Shown: positions 1-10,009 of the stretch, piece after piece | How the letters are laid out: every line of letters starts with the position of its first letter | How positions within the stretch are numbered: the first letter of the stretch is position 1 | Origin: Locusta migratoria | Taxonomy: Eukaryota > Arthropoda > Insecta > Orthoptera > Acrididae | Assembly: GCA_026315105.1 (NCBI GenBank) | Contig: CM048746.1 | Coordinates: 643,128,898 to 643,192,897, forward strand | Direction of reading: 5' to 3' | DNA length: 64,000 nt | Notes under the pieces: generated by a model | What the model was told of the DNA's origin: nothing | Databases searched by the model: none | Seen by the model: only the letters and a program-made list of their open reading frames with translations | Position numbers and translations under genes: made by a program

Positions 1-380
1 CCAGACTAGGTGTGCCAGTCAGTCAAGATCTCCATGAGCAACAAGGCAATCACACCGCTGAACCGCCAGGTTTAACATAACAGTTTGCTGAAAATAGTGT
101 CCTGTGCACAGGCAAAGCCAGTATATGATTTTGAGAGGGGTTTCCACTGAATTGGTATTTTAACAACGTGCACTCTAAATAGAACTTCAGAGAATTCTAA
201 TACTGTGTATATATTTTTTCCCAAAGAACTGCATAATAGAGAGACACCATGGTATAGAAACAAAATTACGTATTCTCCATAGCTACTAATAGCTTCCCAA
301 TTAGATAATTTATTGAACCATCGTTTTACGTGATGACAAGAAGACGTGGAATTGGAGATCCCAAATAGTTTCATACAACT
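1..380. other. AT-rich stretch, nothing recognised
   Basis: No coding motif, repeat or RNA gene was recognised. The minus-strand frame at 72-374 has no recognisable domain and looks random. Confidence 0.4.
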
Positions 381-394
381 GAAAAATACATATG

Positions 395-450
395 TCGCAG
401 TGGGATTCGAACCACCGACTCTAGGGTTGTGAGGAGAGGAGCTACACCGA
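395..450 (-). repeat. tRNA-like (SINE head) remnant
   Basis: The minus strand holds a B-box-like GGTTCGAATCCC and, about 40 bases upstream of it, TAGCTCCTC, which resembles a degenerate A box. No closed cloverleaf can be drawn, so this is best read as the worn head of a SINE rather than a tRNA gene. Confidence 0.3.
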
Positions 451-465
451 TATGTGCTGCAACTG

Positions 466-663
466 CCGGCCGCGGTGCCCGAGGTGACTGAGGCGCTCCA
501 GTCACGGTCAGCACGGCCACTGCGGTCGGGGGTTCGAATCCCCCTCGGGCATGGATATTTGTGCCGTCCTAGTTTGTAAGTAGTTCATAAGTAGTTTGTA
601 AGTTTACGGACTGATGACCCCGTAATTAAGTCCCATAAGCTTAACAAACATTTGAATTTTTTT
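466..663 (+). mobile_element. SINE family 1 (tRNA-derived), complete
   Basis: The head begins GCCGGCCGCGG, carries the RNA polymerase III B box GGTTCGAATCC, and is followed by the family body (GGACTGATGACCCCGT) and a T-rich tail. The direct repeat TGTGCTGCAACTG flanks it exactly (453-465 and 664-676). This is a 13-bp target-site duplication, showing insertion by LINE-driven retroposition. It is one of more than a dozen family 1 copies in the window. It encodes no protein. Confidence 0.9.
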
Positions 664-695
664 TGTGCTGCAACTGTTTTAATTATTGTCAGGTG

Positions 696-881
696 TTCAA
701 AAATGTACAGGTGTTTGTTAAGCTTATGGGACTTAACAGCGGGGTCATCAGTCCCTAAACTTACTAACTATTTATGCAGTAACTTATACTAAAGCCCGAG
801 AGGGGATTCGAACCACCGACGGGGAACGGCCTTGCGCATCGCAGCGTAACGCCTCAATGAGCTCGGCCACTCCGCAGCGGC
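696..881 (-). mobile_element. SINE family 1 variant, antisense
   Basis: The antisense body (GGGGTCATCAGTCCCTAAAC) is followed by an antisense B box and a head that differs from the other copies (GGGGAACGGCCTTGCGCATC). The same head variant occurs at 9875-9981, so this is a real subfamily. The direct repeat TTGTCAGGTG (686-695 and 882-891) is its TSD. The right copy lies in the LINE that follows, so the SINE entered at or next to that LINE's truncated 5' edge. Confidence 0.85.
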
Positions 882-1790
882 TTGTCAGGTGCGCCCCAGG
901 GGAGTGTGATAGGACCGCTATTATTTTCTATTTATATAAATGATCTGATGCACAGAGTAACTTGTAATTTACGGCTGTTTGCTGATAATGCTGTGGTTTA
1001 TGTGCGGGTGTCGTCTTTAATATGCTGTAATAACATGCAGGATGACTCAGACAAAATTTCTAGTTGGTGTGAAGATTGGCAGCTAGCTCTAATTGTAAAA
1101 ATATGTAAGGTGATGCTCATGAGTAGGAAACACAATCCCACAATGTTCGAATATAGCATTAGTAGTGAGCTTCGTGATGCAGTCGCGTCGTTGAAATATC
1201 TAGCCGTAACATTGCAGAGAGATATGAAAAAGAACGTACATGTAAACACAGTTGTAAGGCGGACGGCCGACTACGGTTTATTGGGAGAATTTTGCGAAGA
1301 AGTACTTCAGCTGTAAAGGAGACCGCGTATAAATCGCTTGTACGACCACGTCTTGAGTATTGCTGAAGTGTTTGGGACTGGCAGCAAATCAATTTAAAGG
1401 AAGACATAGAGGCAGTTCAGAGGCGAGCAGCTAGGTTTGTTACTGGTAGCTACGACCAATGCGCGAGTGTCACGGAAATGCTCCGGCAACTCAATTGGAG
1501 ATCGCTGGAGGAAAGACGACGTTCTTTTCGTGAATTTCTGTTGAGGAAATTTAGAGGACCGGAATTTGAAGCTGAGTGCAGAACGATGTTGCTGCCGCCT
1601 ACTTACATTTCGCGTAGAGGTCATAAAGACAAGATAAGAGAAATTAGGGCTCATACGTAGGCATATAGGCATCCTTTTTTCCTCGTTCTGTTTGGGAGTG
1701 GAATAGGAAAGGAAATGCCTAGTAGTGGTACAGTGTACCGCCACACACCTTACGGTGGATTGCGGAGTATGCATGTAGCTGTAGATATTA
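882..1790 (+). pseudogene. LINE 'A' (CR1/L2-group) reverse transcriptase, 5'-truncated
   Basis: This is the C-terminal half of a non-LTR reverse transcriptase. The frame at 882-1316 starts inside RT motif 4 (GAPQGSVIGPLLFSIYINDL). The catalytic box reads FADN instead of FADD, a substitution of a metal-binding aspartate. The reading frame shifts near 1270 and continues at about 1430-1660 with the thumb-like C-terminal part (VTEMLRQLNW, LEERRRSFREFLLRKF, PPTYISRRGHKDKIRE). The 3' end is marked by a GTAGCTGTAGAT tail, the hallmark of this family. Related copies lie on the minus strand at 38366-39345 and 48868-50195. The ATG at 882 is incidental, since the element is truncated there. It is not functional. 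Confidence 0.85.
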
Positions 1791-1996
1791 ACTATGTTTA
1801 CGTGCAACACATTTTTCGGAAAACGAACACCGATTTTCGTAAACCGTTTTTCGCTGTCGTGTTTACATGGTACAGCCTGAATCGGATTTCGTAATCCACT
1901 TTAGATAAATACACAGATTCCTGTTCAGTGTAATATTCATACTTTTATTTCACATTAGAAAATATCACTCTTTCCATATGTTCCGAAAATTTTTTC

Positions 1997-2049
<53 letters not shown>

Positions 2050-2195
2050 GACAATCTAACAAGCCAAGAACGCTTCAAAAACGGTTGCGTTTACATGGGC
2101 ACGAAAATCGATAATGGAACTGGAACACCGCTTTAGAGAAGTGGATTTCCAGAATCGATTTTGGAGTGTTTACATGACCAACCAAAAGCGGAATT
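1791..2195. other. Possible DNA-element remnant with poly(A) run
   Basis: This stretch repeats the words GTTTACATGG and AATCGATTTT, a pattern seen at the ends of some insect DNA transposons, and it contains an uninterrupted run of 51 A at 1998-2048. No open frame or clean terminal repeats could be defined. The sequence resumes after the SINE at about 2380-2450. Confidence 0.35.
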
Positions 2196-2206
2196 GAAAA
2201 ATCGGT

Positions 2207-2378
2207 GACTCGCTGCGGAGCGCGCGGGTGCCCGCCGTGGAGGTTCGAGTCCTCCCTGGGGCATGGGTGTGTATGTTGTACTTACGTTAGTTTACCTAGG
2301 TTTAAGTAGTTTGTAAGCTACGGACTGATGACCACGCAGTTTGGTCCGATAAGATTTACAAACATTTGAACATTTTTG
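2207..2378 (+). mobile_element. SINE family 2 (tRNA-Leu-like head), 5'-truncated
   Basis: It carries the end of the head (GCTGCGGAGCGCGCGG), the B box GAGGTTCGAGTCCTCC and the family 2 body (GGACTGATGACCACGCAGTT). The flanking AAAATCGGT repeats at about 2198-2206 and 2380-2388 are consistent with a short TSD. Confidence 0.75.
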
Positions 2379-2569
2379 GAAAATCGGTTTACGATATCCG
2401 GTTTTGGGAGTCCTTGTAAACGGGGTGATTGGTACTTACGTGTACTTTGCCAAACTTCGAAGTCGATTTTCTCGCGAATTTTTGAGAGTTGGATTTAGCT
2501 GATTCTTACTGAAGTTCTTAACTGTACGTCTCCCAAATATAAAGAAATTCTAAAATCGGATACCCAGGT

Positions 2570-3030
2570 GGTCTCGTTGTCAGTGCTGACACGTACGCAG
2601 TGATGCCAGCCTGGAGCGAGCTGCACGGTGTTGTTATTTGGAGCACGCCCCGCGGCTGCAGGTGGCATCCCGGCCAGTGGCGGACGTGTGGCGTCACGCA
2701 GCGTGCACGGCCGCCCGCGCGGCGTCAGGTGTGCCGCCGCCGGGCCGGCCATTAATGCCGGGCCGATTCCCGAAAACGGCGGCAGGTGTCGGCTGACTAG
2801 CTGGCCCTGGCGCCGCCGTATATCGCGTGCCGGCCGGCTAATTACACGGCGGGGGTTAATAAGAGGCGCAGCTGCCGGCAACGACACCCCACCCCACCCC
2901 AGCCACGGGCCGCGCGTTACCTGAGGACGCGCGCAGCAGCCGCAACTAGCCGCCCACACCGCCAGCGGCAGCCACTGTGCAGATCCTCACTGCCAACAGC
3001 TGCTCCAGCCGATGCGCAGTCACGCTACCG
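2570..3030. other. G+C-rich island 1
   Basis: This is a CpG-dense stretch that differs sharply from its AT-rich surroundings and is broken by short AT words (CCATTAATGCC at 2749, CTAATTACAC at about 2838, GTTAATAAG at about 2855). Frames run on both strands only because stop codons are rare in G+C-rich DNA. It is one of nine similar islands in the window. It could be a regulatory CpG island or an old repeat. Confidence 0.45.
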
Positions 3031-3055
3031 CCATCACTTGCGAGTCCAGGGCACA

Positions 3056-4027
3056 CTTTAGGTTACGGTAGTAACACTAAAAGTGGGCCTTAGTGATCGT
3101 CTTTTGACAGCTCGAACTTTTAATAAAAATAACGGCTTAACCATTCATCTGGCACGAAAATTGAGTAAACTAATTTGTAGAGGAGAAAATTCTCTACAAC
3201 TTTGCTCTCCTATGTTTTTTTTTTTTTTTGTATCGTTTTAGAAATATTTTCAAAAATAACGGCGATTTTGGGATGTCTGTCTGTCTGTCCGTAACGTGTT
3301 CCCTGTTTTTAGGTCGAACCGTTCAACTGATCCGCACCAAATTTTACAGACATAATTGTTGGCTACCAGAGACCAGAACCTCGCTTTTTGAAATATTTCG
3401 GACACGAAATACGTTAGTAGTAAAAAAAAAACTGTAATGTAATTTTAATTGCAAATAAACCTTTCATCTGAAGCGAAAATTGAATAATCGAATTTGTAAA
3501 GGAGAAAATTCTCTACAAGTTTGGTCCCGTATGTTTTTTTCATATCTCGTATCGTATGAGAGATATTTGATAAAATAACGGAGATTTGACACCCTCCATT
3601 GAATTAACGAAAAGCAGCCGTTCGCAGATGTCACGTGACATTCCTCCCCCAGAACCTTCTTTGGAATACGCCATTTTGCTTTGCATATTTGATGATTTTC
3701 TTTTTGTAACTTACACGTTGTCATTTCTAAGCAATGGCGCACTGAAGAATTAACAAAAGTACGTCGTTTTTCGTACGATAACTGATAATCTAGTATCTAC
3801 AAAAGACAGATTAGCGTCAGCTAACAACGGCCATCAATAGACTGTGACACTTAAGGTGAGTGGTTCGGAACCAGCCACTACTTAATTTTTTTCCCCTAAA
3901 ACGGTTTCAGGCACTCTTATTAGTTAATCTTTTATTATTTAGATTACGATTTTCGTTCAAAATGTCTGCAAAAAATTATAAAACTACAAATGTAAAGTGG
4001 GCCGTAAAACACGTCAGTGCGATTTTC
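3056..4027 (-). repeat. Composite 'F' repeat, copy 1 (two ~335-bp units)
   Basis: This copy is antisense to those at 25080 and 33247. Its two ends match the other copies: GTTACTACCGTAACCTAAA at one end and a GTGTTTTACGGCCC-type word at the other. Between them lie two tandem units, each holding TTGTAGAGAATTTTCTCC, AATTTGGTGC and GGGAACACGTTACGGACAG. A tRNA-like B box (GGTTCGGAACC) sits near 3860. No protein is encoded. The family is unclassified. Confidence 0.65.
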
Positions 4028-4462
4028 TTCACCAGCACCACCTACAGGAAGATAAAGGAGGTATTTGGAGACAAGAAAAGTAGCTGTATGAATATCGAAA
4101 ACTCAGACGGAAAACAGTACTGAGCAAAGAGGGGAATGCTGCACTGTGGAAGGAATACATAGAGGCCCTATACAAAGGAAATAAACTTGCAGTATTCTAG
4201 AAATGGAAGACGCAGTGGAAGATGATGAGTCAGTAGATATGATACTGCGCGAAGCATAAGACAGAGCGCTGAAAGACTTGAGTCCAAACAAGGCTCCTGG
4301 AGTAGATGATATTCCGTCTGAACTGCTGATTTCGTTAGGAGAGCCAGTCATGAAAAAACTGTTCAACCTGGTATGCAAGATAAAGAGTCTTGCACAGGAT
4401 AGGGTAGCGTGGAGAGCTGCATCAAACCAGTCTGCGGACTGAAGACCACAACAACTACAACA
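4028..4462 (+). pseudogene. RTE-type LINE fragment with internal deletion
   Basis: Translation in shifting frames gives TYRKIKEVFGDKKSS and NKAPGVDDIPSELL, which match the RTE open reading frame at 42180-42490. The fragment then jumps from early RT sequence (about 4380) straight to the last codons (QDRVAWRAASNQSAD) and the GACTGAAGACCACAACAAC tail. Most of the RT domain has been lost. Confidence 0.8.
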
Positions 4463-4639
4463 CTGCCTGAGGTCGAGATTCCACTAATACTCCCTTTAAA
4501 AAAAAATCAATTTAAATAACTTATACCTAGCTGCAGATCAAGTACAACATCGAAAACAATGTATGTAACTAAAATAATCAATGGTTTATATAATACTAAA
4601 TGTAAGTAGCACATAGTAACTGCACATATTCACTTAACT

Positions 4640-5065
4640 ACACTACTGGCTATTAAAATTGCTACACCAAGAAGAAATTCAGATGAGAAACGGGTATTAA
4701 TTGGACAAATATATTTTACTAGAATGACATGTGATTACATTTTCACGCAGTTGGGTGCATAGATCCTAAGAAATCAGTAGCCAGAACAACCACTTCAGGC
4801 CGTAATAACGGCCTTGATACGCCTGGGCATTGAGTCAAACAGAGCTTGAATGGCGTGTACAGGTACAGATGCCCATGCAGCGTCAACACGATAACACAGT
4901 TCATCAAGAGTAGTGACTGGCGTAAGGTGTCGAGCCAGTTGCTCGGCCAACATTGACCAGACGTTTTCGATTGGTGAGAGATCTGGAGAATGTGCTGGCC
5001 AGGGCAGCAGTTCAAAATTTTTCGTATACAAAATGGCCCCTACAGGACCTGCAACATGCGGTCTG
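4640..5065 (-). pseudogene. Tc1-like transposase, C-terminal fragment
   Basis: The minus strand encodes the end of a Tc1-family DDE transposase. It contains WPAHSPDLSPIENVW, which bears the third catalytic region, followed by a helical tail (FDSMPRRIKAVITA). The outer end CACTACTGGCTATTAAAAT looks like the terminal inverted repeat preceded by TA. The gene breaks off near 5065, so the helix-turn-helix and the first two catalytic aspartates are missing. It is inactive. Confidence 0.8.
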
Positions 5066-5121
5066 AAAGGGACTGAAGTGTCCAATTGAAAGACTTGCAA
5101 CATGTCCATGAGACACACGAA

Positions 5122-5123
<2 letters not shown>

Positions 5124-5164
<41 letters not shown>
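5124..5164. repeat. (ATT)n microsatellite
   Basis: About 14 repeats of ATT sit at the broken edge of the Tc1 fragment. On the minus strand they create a run of asparagine codons in an otherwise spurious frame. Confidence 0.95.
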
Positions 5165-5560
5165 GCAAACTTCGTTGTGGCGGTATACTTTGAAAAGAAA
5201 CTTTCAGGGTTTCTCTTCAAAATGATATCTGTATGATATCAGTACAATGTTTCGTTCTTGTGCAATAAATCATTGAAAGTGTTCCACGACTTGATGTATG
5301 ATTGTATTCACGGTGCACAAACATCAAAAGCTACCTGTCTTCGTTGATATTGTTGATGATGAAAATACCAGTTGGACTTTAAAATGAGAAGTTGGTGGAG
5401 CCGTAAATTGACGACGTCTGTGGTTCCGTGAGCTTCCCAACACAGTGACGTAGCCAGCCAGTGTCTTCCAAATTATACGCCGCGAGCACATAAATTCTCT
5501 TCCCCCTTCTCCTCGCTCACTCAGTGGCGCAAACACACACACACACACACCCACAAACAA
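5165..5560. other. Unannotated stretch, short (CA)n
   Basis: Nothing was recognised except a short (CA)n run at 5532-5550. Confidence 0.4.
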
Positions 5561-6195
5561 ACTCACGCACGCACGCTCACACCGAGCGCCGCAGCTGGGA
5601 GGGGCGAGAACGAAATAAAAATAAAAGAAGGGCGTCGGGCGCTCAGCGAGTAAAGACGGCGCTATATCAGCCAGTTAGGGGCGGGTATATAAATATCCGT
5701 TATGGTTTTATTTTGGGGGCTGATATAGCGGCCGCCTAGTCGTATATCACGGGTTTTATTCCGGCGGACCGCGGGTAATCCAGGGGAGTACTGCCCCGCC
5801 GTGACGAGGCGGCAGCGGGGGTGGTGCCTAATTTAATACGTCACCCCACCTGTCGAGGTAGACCGCGCCTGCGTCGTCAATTTGACGCCGTCAGCTGCGC
5901 GCCGTTGACACAACACTGTGTTCCAAACAATTTCCGTAAGGGCACGACCTCTACGGCAACGTGGGCGCGGGTTTTACTCGTGTACCCTCCAAGTGTGGGT
6001 TGGAAACACTTACACGGAGTGGCGCTTGCTCGCAGACGGGGCTCTTTGTGGGCTAACCGGCTTTTCTTAGGGACAGGTGCACTAAGGCCGCTGTTAGCCG
6101 AGGGCAACTAGCGTCGCCACTAGTGTCTCCGGCGCTTCACGGGGCACTGCGTCTTATGGCGCCTATTAGCAACGCCCCCCCCCCCCCCCCCCCAG
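5560..6195. other. G+C-rich island 2 with poly(C)
   Basis: This CpG-rich stretch holds embedded AT words (TATAAATATCCGTTATGG near 5690, CTAATTTAATACG near 5828) and an antisense GGATTA at 5776-5781. It ends with a 19-C run (6175-6193). The overlapping opposed frames at 5821-6111 have no domain and are not called as genes. Confidence 0.45.
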
Positions 6196-6269
6196 ATATA
6201 AGGTCTGTGAGCTGCGTGCCAAGAGTAGTCATAACACAAGAAAACACTTTGTCGGGTCATCAAATATAG

Positions 6270-6686
6270 TGTCCGATACCGCTTTGACCAATGACGTCAT
6301 TTTTTACGTCATTCCGTCCCGCGCGTGATTTCAATACCGGTACTCACTGTTTACGTGTCTGATAGTTTTGAAGACACCCTAACTTTCACTTAAAAAAAAA
6401 AAACGGTATCTGTAGCGTAACCCCTCTCCGGTTCAGAAACACTCAATCGATTTACAGTTGTATGTTCGACATAAATATTTCAGGCCGTACAATTTCGAGT
6501 GCAAGCTTTCTTTAAAATTACCTAATTATTAAATTTATTTTGAATACGTGGTATCATTAAGTAGATTTGACCTATTTAGTTGAAATCTAATTACCGATAG
6601 CGTATTGTGGTAAACATGTGTTCGTAGTATCTCTCTATTATTTATGACGTCATGTGTGACGTCATTGGGCAAAGCGGTATCGGAGA
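6270..6686. mobile_element. MITE with CRE-palindrome terminal inverted repeats
   Basis: The ends are inverted copies: TCCGATACCGCTTTG.CCAATGACGTCA at 6272-6299 and its reverse complement at about 6657-6684, with one mismatch. The full CRE/ATF palindrome TGACGTCA occurs at 6292-6299, 6644-6651 and 6657-6664. The interior is AT-rich and non-coding. The element interrupts a host sequence that is partly repeated at 7952-8025. No clear TSD was resolved. Confidence 0.7.
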
Positions 6687-6724
6687 CAAGAGTTTATCCC
6701 TATTTATCTTACGTAGCGTTGCTA

Positions 6725-7950
6725 CAGGGTGTCTAGAAAAGACTCCCTGATTTCAAAATTAAATATCTCGAAAACAAAGATCGATAGAGGAATGCAGTAA
6801 ACGGTAGGTTTATTGTGAAAGCTGTAAGAAGTTTATACAGCAGTTTGAAATAATAGTTACAAAAACTGCTAACAGATGGCGCTATAATCGCCATACGTAA
6901 TGCCTAGTATAAATAGTGATCCAAAGCCCAGAGCGATCAGTTCCACTATTGAAACATGAAAGGAGGTTAGCATACCGAAGGAAAAGATTAAAACCATGTA
7001 CAACATTGAACAACGCGTTTTTCTGGTGCTAGAGTACCACAGGTTAGGAGAGAGTCCTACGGCAACTAGGCAAAGTTTTCAAGCACGATTTAATGTTCCA
7101 AAAGTACCCGATGCGAAAACCATTCGTACGCTCTTCGCAAAATTTCAACCAACAGGCAGCGTAACTGATGATCTAGTGAGGCATGTTGGCCGCAAGCAAA
7201 CCGCAGTTACGCCTGAAAATATCGCCACAGTTTCTGGAATTATTTAGCGAAATCCAATGTCATCCGTCCGTAGAATTGCATCTGAAACTAGTTTTCAGTG
7301 TTCCAGCACGCAGAAAATACTGAGAAAGAGCCTACACATGTTTCCATTCACAATTCAGACGCACCAGGCCATACCCGTACGAGCTGTGCAACAAAGGGTT
7401 GCCTTTGCTAATCAGATGCTCACAATGATTGATAGTGAAGGATTTGGTGTTGGCTGCATCTGGTTTACAGATGACGCACACTTCCACCTGAATGGATACG
7501 TGAATAAGCTGAACTGGCGATTTTGGGGTTCCGAAAAGCCATATTGGTGTGAAGCGAAACCCCTGTATTCTCCTAAAGTTACTGTGTGGGCTGCAGTATG
7601 CAGCAGATGCATTATTGGCCCTTTTTTCATTCGAGAAACGGTCACTGGTGCACGTTACGTTGCAATTTTGGAACAATTTGTCGCCACACAGCAAGTGTTA
7701 GAGGATCGACCAGGTACTGAATGGTTTATGCAAGATGGAGCCCGACCACATCGGACCGAGCAGGTGTTTCGCTTTCTTGAGGAATACTTCGGGAATCGAG
7801 CCAATCCTTTGGAATATTCCAAATTTACTGGTGCAGGCTTGGATTGACCTCCAAATTCGCCGGATTTGACTCCCTGTGACCTTTTTTGATCGATCTTTGT
7901 TTTCGAGATATTTAATATTGAAATCAGAGATCCCTTTTCTGGACAACCTG
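6725..7950 (+). mobile_element. mariner-like transposon, inactive copy 1
   Basis: Terminal inverted repeats of about 60 bp are visible: CAGGGTGTCTAGAAAAG at the left end and its degenerate complement ending CTGGACAACCTG at 7950. TA dinucleotides flank both ends (6723-6724 and 7951-7952), the expected TSD. The transposase lies inside. A 5' relative of this copy lies at 50769-51147. Confidence 0.9.
6996..7890 (+). pseudogene. mariner-type transposase (DUF4817-like N-terminus), broken
   Basis: This would encode the enzyme that cuts and rejoins DNA at the element's inverted repeats. The first frame (6996-7244) is a helix-turn-helix N-terminal region of the DUF4817 type (YNIEQRVFLVLEYHRLGES, FAKFQPTGSV). 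It ends at a stop codon. The catalytic part resumes at 7257-7847 with FTDDAHFHLNG (first D region) and MQDGARPH (second D region). After another shift, NSPDLTPCDLF appears at about 7858-7890, and then the sequence jumps straight into the right terminal repeat. The end of the protein is therefore deleted. At least two frame breaks plus this deletion make it non-functional. Confidence 0.85.
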
Positions 7951-8127
7951 TATAAGGCCTGTCCTGCCTGCCAAGCGTAGTCATAACACAAGAAAACTAT
8001 TTGTCTTACATAGAGTTGCGCTGAGTTTGGGAATATGTACGCATTGCACGTTGTCTTTCAGAATGTTTTTCGTGTTATTTATGTGATTTCGTGTAGATTT
8101 TTGCTAGTATGAGACAAAACACCTAAT

Positions 8128-8972
8128 ATGAATCGTCCGATACCAATATCGCTAAGGACATTAGGCGTCTTCTTTGATTTAACAAAAGCGTTTGATTGTG
8201 TTGATCACAAAATATTGTTGCAGAAGTTGGAACATTATGGAATACGGGGAGTAGCTCACAACTGGTTCACCTCTTACTTTAATAATAGGCAACAGAAGGT
8301 AATTCTCCGCAGTGTAGAAAATGGCTATGACGTACAATCGCAATGGGGCACAATTAAGTGTGGAGTGCCCCAGGAGTCTGTTTTGGGACCGTTGCTGTTT
8401 CTTATTTATATAAATGATAAGCCTTCGAGTATAACAGGTGACTATAAAATAATTATGTTTGCTGATGATACCAGCTTGGTAGTAAAGGATGCTACTTATA
8501 ATACTGACACAGTATTAAATAATGCAGTTCAAGAGATGAGTTCATGGCTTTTAGAAAACAAGTTGACGTTAAATCACAGTAAAGCTCAGTTTTTACAATT
8601 TCTAACACATAATTTGACGAAAGCTGACATTTTGATTACACATAATGGGAATATGATAAGTGCTTCTGAACAGTTCAAATTTCTAGGTGTCCATTTAGAC
8701 AGTAAGCTGTCATGGAAAGCCCATGTTCAGGAGCTGATTCCAAAAATAATTTCGCTATATTTACCATTAGAACAATATCTGAAATAAGTGATTTTTCAAC
8801 ACTAAAAGTAGTCTATTACGCTTACTTTCACTCACTTATGACGTACGGCATTGTTTTTTGGGGTAACTCGCCTGATGCGATAAAGGATATTTCTGGCTCA
8901 AAATCGGGCGGTTCGAGCAATAACTGGTGTAAGTGCGCGAACGTCATGTCGACCCCTTTTCAGTAGTCTGGG
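8128..8972 (+). pseudogene. LINE 'C' reverse transcriptase fragment
   Basis: This is an internal fragment of a CR1/Jockey-group RT. It contains FFDLTKAFDCVDHKILL (motif 3), CGVPQESVLGPLLFLIYIND (motif 4) and an intact FADDTSLV catalytic box. The C-terminal part follows in another frame (MTYGIVFWGNS, then RAVRAITG and RPLFSSLGI by 8965). Endonuclease and N-terminal RT regions are absent. The frame shifts near 8740 and 8890. The RT ends abruptly at the junction with a different element near 8972. Confidence 0.8.
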
Positions 8973-9874
8973 AATTTGGCCGGGGTATATGGGATGCAGC
9001 CAAGACTGGAGGGCGTCATCTCTCTAGGAAAATTGGCATCAGTATTCCAGGCCGAAATCACTGCCATCAGGGCGTGTGTGGAGGAGAATTTGCGTAGTTG
9101 CTACAAAGACAATAGTATCTATATCTATTCAGACAGCCAGGCAGACCTGAGATCACTGGCAGCTCCTGCAACAAGGTCTAAAATTGTTGCAGAATGTCGC
9201 AGGGTTCTGGTGGAGCTAGGGGAAAGCAATAGAGTAAATCTATTATGGGTTCCTGGCCACTCGGGGATCAGTGGCAGCGAACATGCCGGGAGATTAGCCA
9301 GGAGGGGGGGCAGAGACTCCATTTATTGGACCGGAACCTCTCCTGACAATCTCCAAGGTAATGATCAAATTGGAGCTAAGTAACTGGCTCAGAAAACAGC
9401 ACGTAGAATATTGGAGCAAAGTCCATCAACAAAAACATGGCAAGGTAATGATGCCAAAGCCATGTTTTAAAAGAAGCTCTGCTATCCTGGGCCTGAACAG
9501 GAGAGAGATTGGACTCATGGTTGGATTGCTGACAGGCCATGGGAATTTCAAAAAACACCTACATACAATGGGAATAACAGAAGAGGACCCTAAATGTAGG
9601 ATCTGTGATGACGGTGATGAAACTGCATCACATCTAATCTTCGAATGCATTGCATTGGAGAGTAAAAGGTACAGAACATTTGGGACAACCAGACCCGAAG
9701 AAACTGTGTCTAATAAAGCACTGGTAAAGGGACTACTTGCACTGTTCAAGGGCATTGGTTGGCTTTACTAGATATACAGGGAGCGATACCGCACAAAAAA
9801 CTTAGTTTCGGTGCGGGCAGTGGCGGGTTAGACCAAGACTGTTTTGGCTTCGCTGAAAGAATCAAATCAAATCA
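8972..9874 (+). pseudogene. RNase H-bearing LINE (R1/I-group), 3' fragment
   Basis: The frame at 8976-9383 encodes an RNase H domain with the expected acidic positions (VFQAEITAI, IYSDSQADLRSL, WVPGHSGISGSEHAGRLA). A frameshift near 9370 leads to 9361-9771, which carries the C-terminal CCHC-like knuckle (CRICDDGDETASHLIFEC). The element ends with AATCAAATCAAATCAA, a typical LINE tail. Its 5' edge abuts an unrelated RT fragment, so it is a truncated insertion or a rearrangement. Confidence 0.8.
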
Positions 9875-9981
9875 AGGACGGCACAAATATCCATGCCCGA
9901 AGGGGATTCAAACCCCAGACGGGGAACGGCCTTGCGCATCAGAGCAAAGCGCCTCAGTGCGGTCGGCCACTCCGCCGCGGC
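9875..9981 (-). mobile_element. SINE family 1 variant, truncated, antisense
   Basis: The head variant GGGGAACGGCCTTGCGCATC is the one seen at 696-881. The body downstream of GGACGGCACAAATATCC is missing. It adjoins the tail of the RNase H LINE directly. Confidence 0.8.
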
Positions 9982-10009
9982 TCGTTAACACTTTTATTTA
10001 AAATTTACA

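Noticed and set aside
2495..2959. Long frames on both strands in G+C-rich DNA (2495-2959 minus, 2628-2924 plus)
   Set aside because: Open only because stop codons are rare at this composition. Low-complexity Ala/Pro/Arg/Gly proteins with no domain. The same happens in the other islands (5821, 14170, 26502, 30153, 50469, 57158).
5123..5220. Asn-repeat protein start on the minus strand
   Set aside because: It is the (ATT)n microsatellite read in frame at the broken edge of a Tc1 fragment.
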